A stretch of DNA of 64,000 nt from Quercus robur (taxonomy: Eukaryota > Streptophyta > Magnoliopsida > Fagales > Fagaceae). The translations under genes were made by a program, and so were the position numbers. A model generated the notes under the pieces. It saw only the letters and a program-made list of their open reading frames with translations, did not search any database and was not told the DNA's origin. The stretch is from assembly GCF_932294415.1 (NCBI RefSeq), contig NC_065536.1, positions 29,965,354 through 30,029,353 of the forward strand, given 5' to 3'. Position 1 is the stretch's first letter. The number at the start of each line of letters is the position of its first letter. Shown here piece by piece: positions 56,280 to 64,000 of the stretch.

Positions 56280-57016
56280 GGAGATTCTAGCCTTTTGCCC
56301 TTAATTTTTAAAAAATTTAGTAATATGCCCCTATTTCGAAACTATATAGGGATATGCCCCTGTTTCGATACTCGATTACCTTAAAATCGAGTTTCAATGA
56401 AATACTCGATTTGTAGAAAATAGAGTTACGCCCGACCAAACTTAAAAAATAAAAATAAAAAATAAAAAGCATGGAACTCGATTTTATGGAAGTCGAGTTC
56501 CAAAACGCCACTATAGGGTTTTAAAACGTTACTATAGGGCTTAAAAACGTCACTATAGGGCTTCTTGAACTTGGTATGGGGACTTATAAAACTTTTTTGC
56601 AGAAAAACGCCGCTATAAGGATTTAAAACATCACTATAGGGCTTAAAAACGTCACTATAGGGCTCCCTGAATGGGGCGATGACACTTATAAAAAAATTTT
56701 GCAGGAAAACGCCACTATAAGGCTTTAAAACGTCACTATAGAGCTTAAAAACGCCACTATAGGGCTCCCTGAATATGGGGTGATCATACTTGTAAAAATG
56801 TTTGCATTGAACTCGAGTTCCATGCAATTTTTTTTTTTTTTTTTTTTTTTTAAAGTTTGATCGGGCATAACTCGATTTTCTATGAATCGAGTATTTAATT
56901 GAACTCGATTTTAGAGTAATCGAGTATCGAAATAGGGGCACACCCCTATATAGTTTGCAAACAAGGGCATATTGCCAATTTTTTTTAAAATTAAGTGTAA
57001 AATGCCAGAATCTCCA
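56280..57016. mobile_element. MULE-type element (Mutator-like)
   Basis: Long terminal inverted repeats of about 160 bases (GGAGATTCTAGCC... against the reverse of ...GCCAGAATCTCCA) contain ACTCGATT/AATCGAGT palindromes. Nine-base GATAATTAT flanks both ends (56271-56279, 57017-57025), a Mutator hallmark. The middle holds three roughly 130-base units with CACTATAGGGCTT words. No transposase is present. Confidence 0.82.
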
Positions 57017-57152
57017 GATAATTATTATTAAGGCATATTAAATTTTGTTCAAATCATTTATTATTTACTATTTGATCAATAAACATATTTTTTATACATA
57101 ATTTTAAACCACAAAAACTTGAAATTTAAATATTTATTTGATGACATAATTA
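56819..57152. repeat. Segmental duplication copy 1 (MULE right end plus flank)
   Basis: This runs from CCATGCAATTTTT through the MULE right terminus, its target-site copy and 130 bases of flank. It is repeated at 57595-57921 almost without change apart from the poly-T length. Confidence 0.88.
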
Positions 57153-57594
57153 ACGATATACTCATATCCCATTCAACATAACTAAGATCAAAACAACCAA
57201 CCAGATCAAGAAAAACAATACTCACTGAGATAATCTTTACATTCCACTGCTTCACAGCCTTCGCCGACTCCAAACTGTCATCCTCAAACCGCATAAAAAA
57301 TCCTAAAACTGCAAACACCAATCCAACACATAACTCAGAGTCAATTCCACAAAGAATACACGAATTCATAACCAAAAAAAAAAAGCAAAAAGAACCATTC
57401 CTAATCTAACCCTCCTCAACCCAAGTACATAACTTTAAATAAAGCAAAAATACAAACCCATTTCCCCTAAAACCCAAAACCCTTTTTTTTGTAACTTCAA
57501 AACCCCAAATGCCAAAAAACACAACCACACCCAATTCAAAATTAGTTCTAACACAGCATTAAAAACAACAATCACACTCACTCTTATTGAATAT
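57153..57594. other. Spacer of foreign DNA between the duplicates
   Basis: It is C/A-rich on the + strand and unlike its surroundings. On the reverse strand a frame (57076-57375, MNSCILCGIDSELCVGLVF then RFEDDSLESAKAVKQWN) looks exon-like with a hydrophobic stretch, and another piece reads LELILNWVWLCFLAFGVLKL. I cannot name a gene. Captured gene fragment or filler DNA are both possible. Confidence 0.35.
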
Positions 57595-57921
57595 CCATGC
57601 AATTTTTTTTTTTTTTTTTTAAAGTTTGATCGGGCATAACTCGATTTTCTATGAATCGAGTATTTAATTGAACTCGATTTTAGAGTAATCGAGTATCGAA
57701 ACAGGGGCACACCCCTATATAGTTTGCAAACAAGGGCATATTGCCAATTTTTTTTAAAATTAAGTGTAAAATGCCAGAATCTCCAGATAATTATTATTAA
57801 GGCATATTAAATTTTGTTCAAATCATTTATTATTTACTATTTGATCAATAAACATATTTTTTATACATAATTTTAAACCACAAAAACTTGAAATTTAAAT
57901 ATTTATTTGATGACATAATTA
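57595..57921. repeat. Segmental duplication copy 2
   Basis: It repeats 56819-57152. The join at its left is again CCATGCAATTT, and at its right TTGATGACATAATTA, after which the original flank continues. Confidence 0.88.
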
Positions 57922-58509
57922 TTGATTTTTGATATTCTTGAAATTTTGCGAGCATGGAGGATGTAATAAAAACATGCAATCTAATGGTTAGATTGTCAAA
58001 ATTCACATCCAATAAAAAGATATAGAAGGATTTTAAAGAATTTCCGTTCAAACTAGTTTGGACTACTTTGGAAAGAAATCTTTTACTATTATTAATGGGT
58101 ATTGCTCACCCAACATGAAAGTTTTTCAACACGAGGTCCTCCCTCAACTTGATTGTCCAAATATAATGACATGACCTAAGGATGGATGGATGAATGTCCT
58201 TATGTGGAGAGACACCTTCCCCAAGGTTCAAGTGCATAAATCTCATCTTATTAACCCACAATCTCCAATCATAAACACAAATCCTGAGATTCTTGCATTC
58301 CATAGTTTATAGCATCCATTATGTCGTTACTATAGAATATAGAAAAATTAAAAATTAAGGAATGCGATTAGAGAAGACATCTTCATATAATGAGACATCA
58401 TGGAAACCTCGTGAATTGATAATATGATGGATTCAACTTAGGGCTTTTGAATTTTGTCAAGTTCTAGATCAATGAACTCACAATCTAACTAACGGAGGAT
58501 TTTAGGATG
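57922..58509. other. AT-rich intergenic DNA
   Basis: No gene is recognised. ACATT (58510-58514) at its end is the left target-site copy of the S3 LTR. Confidence 0.45.
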
Positions 58510-58514
58510 ACATT

Positions 58515-59437
58515 TGTTAGGTTCTAAAAGTTTAGAACAATTGGTAAATCGTGAACACAAACTTGTCTAGATATAGATCTTAGAGTCTATAGGTATTATT
58601 AGACAATACTCAAGGTAATTCAAGTCAAGATTCAAGAACATAGAAACTGCAGGAAGAAGATTTCATAATCTGTCTGGTTCGATAGATCGAAAGACAGGCT
58701 CGATCGATCGAAAGTCGTATCTGTAGAATTTTAATTAAGCCCAAATAGTAGTTCAAGCCTATTAAGGATTAGGGTTTCAGATCTACTTCTTCCAATATAT
58801 AAAGGAAACCCTAAGCACGTTTTTATAAGGTTTTTTAAAGAGAGAAAAGAGTGCCTCTTTTGTATTTAGGGTTTTGTTCCTAAAGAGCTCTCTCATATCT
58901 TCTATCGGTGTTATTACTTGAAGAATCTCAAGATCCGATATTGTAGAAGTTGCTGCCTTCTCTAGTCATCAAAGGTGCTGATGATCTAAACCTTCAAGAG
59001 TGGTCTTGGAGTCACAAATAGGAGAGTTTGTGTTGCTAAACTTTCGAGTGGGATCTCAAAGTCACAAACGTGGGTGTTTGTGTTTTGCAAAGGCCAAAGA
59101 AAGAAAGAGTTCATGGTCTCAGAGCTTGCACGTGGTCGTGTCAATAAGTTTCTACAGGTAGGTAGTAGTAGGATGTTAGTGGTCTAAGTCCTATCGTAAA
59201 ACTTCGATTCTTTCTAGTGGATTTTCTTTTTATCTTGAGGATAGCTAGGTTAAATCTTCTCTAGGTTTTTTACCGGTTTGGTTTTCTTGAGTTATCATAT
59301 CGTTGTGTTTTTTATTTTCCGCTGTTATACATTGATATGATATATTTGTGTTAACCTTTGTTAATTTGACTAAATAATCACTTGGCTAATTACCTAGGTT
59401 AATCTAATTATGATTTTAAGGGGTCTAAAAACTAACA
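58515..59437 (+). repeat. S3 solo LTR
   Basis: It runs from TGTTAGGTTCTAAAAG to GGTCTAAAAACTAACA, 923 bases, flanked by ACATT (58510-58514, 59438-59442). A TATA box (TATATAAA) is at 58797-58804, with a TCGATCGATCGAAAG-type palindrome block at about 58679-58712 upstream. It is the same family as 33391-40040 in opposite orientation. Confidence 0.88.
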
Positions 59438-60721
59438 ACATTGATATATAATTGTATTTCTACCTTCAATATATTTATATTACTTTATTTTCTTTTAAAA
59501 AAAAATTGGAATTTCCTGCTTTGTTCTATCTGAGAATCCCTTTCAATACTCCGTTAGCACTAGCATTCTTTCTTTTCCCCATGAAAACGCTTGGTATTTC
59601 CTTTAATCCCTTTAAGTACTTCGTTAGTATTACCCTCAAAACAAAGTAGTGCATCAATGGAAGTGGCCCAGCTGCCCACACCACTGCCATATATGCATCT
59701 CGCATAGAGTTGAAGCCCATCCTCTTTGAGGGGTGGATGGCAAATGGCATTGCCCTTGGTGACCAGCTCACCACGACCACTGAGGTGGAGAACTTCCTAA
59801 GATTTCCAGATGGAATTAATGGCATTGAGCTCATGGACCTCTACTGGAAGCAGTCACTCCGCTTTGGCACTTAGATTCTAATCGAGATTGTTAACAAGGT
59901 GGATTTCTCCACCACCCCTTTCAGGGTCACTAATTCTAAGGTTGTCATTGCTGATTCTATCATTATGGCAACAAGTGTCGTTGCCAAGCAGTTAGACTTC
60001 CTAGGTTTTGGTGAGGGCTCATGAAGGTTTTGAACTAAGGGATATTAGTCGTGCTGTGTATGATCGTGCTGCACCCATTTTTAGGAACAAGCATTTGGTA
60101 GTAATTGGAGGCAGGGATTCAACTATGGAGGAGGCCACATTCCTCAATAAGTATGGGTCCATTGTGTACATCATCCATAGGAGAGATACATTTAAGGCTT
60201 CAAAAATTATGTAGCAGAAGGCCTTGACTGATCCTAAGATTAAATTTTTATGGAACTCAGTGGTCGTGGGGGCCTATGAGGAAAAAAACATTAATAATAG
60301 GGTCTTGGGAGGGTTGAAGGTGAAGATTGTGCTAAGTAGGGAGGTTCCAGATCTCAAGGTATTAGGATTATTCTTTGCGATAAGGCATGAGCTAGCAACG
60401 AAGTTCTTGGATGGTCAGCTGGAACTCGATTCTGGTGGCTATGTTGTCACAAAGCCAGGGACCACCTAGACAAATGTGCTTGTAGTTTTTTCTGTCAGAG
60501 ATGTCCAGGACTAGAATTATAGGCAGGCTATTACTGCTGTCGACATAGGATTGTCAATATCTTCTACCTCTCCCCTTCATCATTTAAATTTCACTTTTGG
60601 AACTTCTATGTTTGCAGCATTGCTCTTCTTTCATTTTATATGGGATTATATGTTTTGTGTGGGTAATAAAGTGTATTTGTTTCTGTTTCTATTTTTAGCT
60701 GGGTCAAAATTATGTCTCTCA

Positions 60722-61653
60722 TCTATATCTATCTATATACATCTAAAAGCTGAAGCATAGCATTTATTGTTACTATACTCCTGTTGTGCCACCTCATCAC
60801 CACGTCATTGGCTACATAATTAGTCTTTTTTCATATTTATTTTTACCTTTGTAATATTATGTTTAATACATTAGCAGCAAATTGTTATTTCTTTGTTATA
60901 TAACTTATATGATGCTCTTAGATGCTTGAGTAATTATTTTAAGCATTTACAAATATTTTATGTTGTTTTTCATCTTCTTTATCTCATTAGTGTGTTCTTT
61001 GAGATTTTTAAGAAATCAAATTCTATTTTGTGTTTAAAATTATTTATTTATCTATTCATTTTTCATATGTTAGATTAGATGTTAGATTAGATTATGACAA
61101 CATAAACACAATACTTTTTTTTTTTTCAAAAAAACTTCTCTACTTTTTCCCCTTTGGAATTGTACTCTTGGTTTTTTTTTCCTTCAAGAAAAAAGAGTTG
61201 CAATCTTTTATTTATTATTTATTATTTTTTTATTTTTGAATTGTAATTTTGTTGAGTTTTATTAAAATTTTAGATAAGTTTCTCGGTGTTTTTGATTGAA
61301 TGGTAGAAAAAATCTGGTTTGAGAAAGTTTGTTTAAAACTAAAAGAATAATTTTCAAATTTTATATAATTTTTAATGATACACAAAATATTATAAATAAC
61401 TTTATTAAAAAATTAATATTTTCGCTATCTTACATTTTGTATTCTTGAGAAAAATTGTATTGTTTTGGTTTGGTTTGACAGAAATTTTATATATATATAT
61501 ATATTACACTTGTGATTGTTTCTATAATAAATGAAAATATGATTATAAATTACATTACTATTTATTAAATTAGTCCTAAATGAAATAATAAATAAATTTA
61601 ATGTGACCACCTTAAAAAATTTATCATGTGCAACACGTGAGGCTCGCAACTAG
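60722..61653 (+). mobile_element. Small non-autonomous Helitron, 0.93 kb
   Basis: The 5' end is A|TCTATATCTATC then ATCTAAAAGCTGAAGCATAG; the 3' end is CTAG (61650-61653) before T. A hairpin CATGTG/CACGTG (61625-61630 and 61634-61639, one G-T pair, loop CAA) precedes it. Other TC dinucleotides nearby make the left end uncertain by a few bases. It is AT-rich and non-coding, and sits in the last intron of the thioredoxin reductase pseudogene. Confidence 0.8.
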
Positions 61654-63063
61654 TTGATATAATGCTGAACTTAATTGCCTAGTTCACTTCTCTTCTTTGT
61701 ACTGCTTACTCAGATGCATATTTCAACTGCAAGCTGCTGGTTTACATGTTTCCTTGTTCTTGATCAAATTGCCCACCAGATAATTAGAGGCCTGACTGCA
61801 AGAACAAGGAATATTTATGCTTTCTAAATTTGCTAGTGTCTCTAATTTACCTGTTGCGTATTTTCTATGTGCAACATATTAGTGAATGTAGTTGGCCTTT
61901 ACCGATGAAACTAATAATAAACAAAAGGAAATTTCAATATTTATTTTTTGACTCAGTCCTAATAGGTGTATAGTTAAGAAGGTTCTAAAAAGTTCTGTTT
62001 CTTGTCCATTCTACACTTGTGGATTTAAAAACAAAATTATTCTCACCTTGTGTGACCATGTACCTTTTTTGTTCTTCTTTATCAAAATGATGAAAGCTCT
62101 AGGGTTGTGAAGAAATTAATCTATATATGATCTGTTTGACATGGCTTGATCACCATTTCTCTATGCAATTGGATGACTGTTGAGTCTTGATTTAAGCACA
62201 TTCTTTTGAGTTGCTGAGCCCATTCTTGAGCAAACCCAAGCTGATTTGACTCAGCTTTTAAGAACATGGAGATGGAGTATTCGAAATGTGAATATTTGGA
62301 ACTTGATTTTGTCCCACCCATTTTTGGACCCCTTAAAATAAGATCAAATGGATTGTCACTTCAAGGTTGAGTTGGACTCGTCTTTTTTCAGTGCTTGGTG
62401 ACCTGAGATTGAGTGATATGTATGTATGTATGTATGATTTCTTCACAAAATGTAAATTAAGCCTGTGCATAACTTTAATCTCACAAATTGAACTTATTGC
62501 AAGATACTTGACTAGGATTAGATTTTTTGTCTTTTTAAATGTGTTTTACAACCAAAAAAAAAAAAAAAATCCTTTGATGTGGGAAAATGTTTTTTTGTTC
62601 ATCACTTAGCTTCATTGGGATGCATAAAATTTGACAGTTTTTGTAATTGACTATAAGAATTGAGATAATACAAACAATTGGTGGTGGTATATAAATAAGT
62701 AAATAACAGCAAGTTGTTGCTTACTGACTCCAATATAAGTGATTCTGCTACTTGGAACATGTCTTTCTGAAATGCTCATTTATGTCCCAAGATTTTGGGG
62801 GAGGGGGGTGGGGGGAGAGAGAAAGAGAGAGAGGTTGCTGTTGGTTTCTATTTCATTCTGAATTTTTAGAACAGTTGTATAGAAAATTAGAAATCATGTT
62901 AGTAGTGGTTTTCACTTTCATTATACTATTGGCCATGGCATCTACCAATGTTGCGATAACCTGTTTCTATCACCAAAATTTTGGTTTTGTTGAAAAACTT
63001 AATTTATCTTTTTAAATTTGAATAAAAAGACTTGTTCCACATAAGTTATAATTTAATGATCTA
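61654..63063. other. Remaining intron of the NTR pseudogene
   Basis: It is AT-rich with poly-T and AG/G-rich runs (62795-62834). Frames here carry no known motif. It ends with the acceptor before the last exon. Confidence 0.55.
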
Positions 63064-63147
63064 GGCTGCATGGCAGCCTTGGAAGCTAAACATTACTTGC
63101 AAGAGATTGGATCACAGGAGGGTAAAATTGATTGTCAAGTACCCCTT

Positions 63148-63307
63148 AAGGTGCAGCTTAGTGGTTGGAGGCTTGCGATGAGTTGTAGATCCAGGCATCT
63201 TTGGTTCATCCCCACTACGAGAGTTTCCCTGGATTACCTGATACACAATTCTGGCGGGCAGGGTCATGCATCCTTTTAAAAAGTTGTTCCAAAAAAAAAA
63301 AAAAAAA
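63148..63307 (+). repeat. tRNA-derived SINE
   Basis: A box-like TGCAGCTTAGTGG (63152-63164) and B box-like GGTTCATCCCC (63203-63213) are about 40 bases apart, as in an internal Pol III promoter. The body includes GATTACCTGATACACAATTC, and the tail is a run of 17 A (63291-63307). It begins right where the NTR stop codon would be expected (GATTGT in place of GAT TGA), so its insertion may have altered the gene end. Confidence 0.72.
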
Positions 63308-63919
63308 GCTAATTGATGAGCAATATTTAATCAAGGACAAAGAATTGTCTCCAAAACAATGACAGTTTACTAGGTCATTGTTGGATGCATTAATAGATTT
63401 CTACATTATGCTGCATTTGCTTTCAGTTGTAACTTTTCTTGATTGTTTGGCTTTGATAATCTGTAAATCTTAAGCCTTAGCTTTTGTCCTTTTGGTGGCT
63501 TTTAATCATGCTGGCTATAGCATTTTCTCTCGGTTTCTTGAGACATATTCTGATTTAACGCCTTGTTTGATGTGCTATATGGTAGGTGTATTTTTTTTTT
63601 TAAAAGGGGATGCACTTGGTTAGTCTGATAGCATGTCCTGTTGGTAATTATTCTTCTCTAAACAAGGACATGCCAATATGAACAAAGGAATTAATTTTTT
63701 TTCACTAGGTTTGTAGAGCACCTGACCTTCAAAAGATCCTATGGGTTATTTACTCAGCATGCTATTTTGAATTATGACATGAATGATAAATCTTCATTAG
63801 CCTATGTCCCACAGTAAAAGAAATGTTTAATGCTTTTTAAATTTTTTAATCAGTTATTCAGTAGAGCCAATTGTATATATGGGGAAAAAAAAGCTTAATC
63901 GCAGTACCTTTTACAGCCC

Positions 63920-63979
<60 letters not shown>

Positions 63980-64000
63980 ACTCACAAAGTGAAAAAGTTG
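63308..64000. other. Downstream region with a (C)24(A)38 block
   Basis: No gene is recognised. 63917-63940 is all C and 63941-63978 all A. The rest is T-rich and may be the former 3' side of the NTR copy. Confidence 0.5.

Larger units (their letters stand above)
59641..63136 (+). pseudogene. NADPH-dependent thioredoxin reductase (NTR A/B type) pseudogene
   Basis: The main exon (59641 to about 60553) reads [20 protein letters not shown] (FAD-binding GxGPA), [23 protein letters not shown], then [20 protein letters not shown] (NADPH GGGDSAxEEA with one G changed), [34 protein letters not shown] and [20 protein letters not shown]. The last exon starts after an acceptor at about 63064 (GATCTAG) and reads CMAALEAKHYLQEIGSQEGK. 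Stops lie at 59647, 59872, 60212, 60467 and 60512, with frame changes around 60000-60035. The redox CAVC site has become RAVY, so both catalytic Cys are gone. The final intron is kept (about 2.5 kb, now with a Helitron), so this is a duplicated, not a processed, copy. The intact enzyme reduces thioredoxin h in cytosol and mitochondria. Confidence 0.87.

Noticed and set aside
59526-59834. Reverse-strand 102-codon frame
   Set aside because: It is the antisense shadow of the thioredoxin reductase exon.

Overview
The window is plant nuclear DNA dominated by transposable elements. It shows iMet-primed Ty1/copia LTR retrotransposons, plant-type Helitrons, CACTA, MULE and Tourist-like MITEs, tRNA-derived SINEs, spliced plant-like exons, an NLR leucine-rich-repeat fragment and a broken plant NADPH-thioredoxin reductase gene. 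A woody eudicot is likely. The oak/chestnut family is only an impression from the repeat types, not something shown by the bases. No intact conventional host gene was found.

Layout. 1-13528 is a nest of Sirevirus-type copia elements of one LTR family (called S1; LTR of about 1.1 kb starting TGTAAGGTTG and ending TTTGAACTTTCA). Element B (1835-6985 plus 13451-13528) was hit by element A in its RNase H codons (A's 3' end is 1-1834) and by element C (6986-13450, reverse strand) in its 3' LTR. 13529-17254 holds a CACTA-like mini-element, a 30-base minisatellite and unassigned AT-rich DNA. 17255-23751 is a 6.5 kb Helitron (A|TC...CTAG|T with a 3' hairpin) that lacks Rep/helicase but carries four spliced exons of an RPA1-like C-terminal domain. 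24116-33183 is an S2-family Sirevirus (TSD AACAT) fused internally to the 3' half of an S1 element. 33391-40040 is a solo LTR of a third family, S3 (TSD GATAT), split by a pol-less S2-type element F (33828-39649, TSD ATAAC). 40046-49668 holds MITEs, a CACTA end, a Helitron 5' end, an NLR pseudogene fragment and a small ORF for a possible secreted cysteine-rich peptide. 49674-50780 is an S1 solo LTR (TSD CACAC). 52551-54501 is a small non-autonomous LTR element (TSD ATTGC) whose 5' LTR is replaced by a perfect 69-base hairpin next to an iMet primer site. 56280-57016 is a MULE-type element with 9-base TSDs, partly re-duplicated nearby. 58515-59437 is an S3 solo LTR (TSD ACATT). 59641-63136 is a thioredoxin reductase pseudogene whose last intron holds a 0.9 kb Helitron, followed by a SINE.

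How it fits together. In the Sireviruses the LTR drives gag(-pol), the iMet site primes minus-strand DNA, and a polypurine tract next to the 3' LTR primes plus-strand DNA. Three of the elements here (C, the S2 element at 24116, and F) keep LTRs, PBS, PPT and some gag but have no pol, so any mobility would depend on enzymes supplied in trans. Conserved non-coding structure stands out: CG-containing palindrome arrays in the LTRs, repeated GGGGGAG tracts far upstream of the true PPT, and in S1 elements a second palindrome-rich block upstream of an extra 3' ORF. These, and the hairpin-LTR element, are the parts most worth a second look. All divergence statements are by-eye comparisons.
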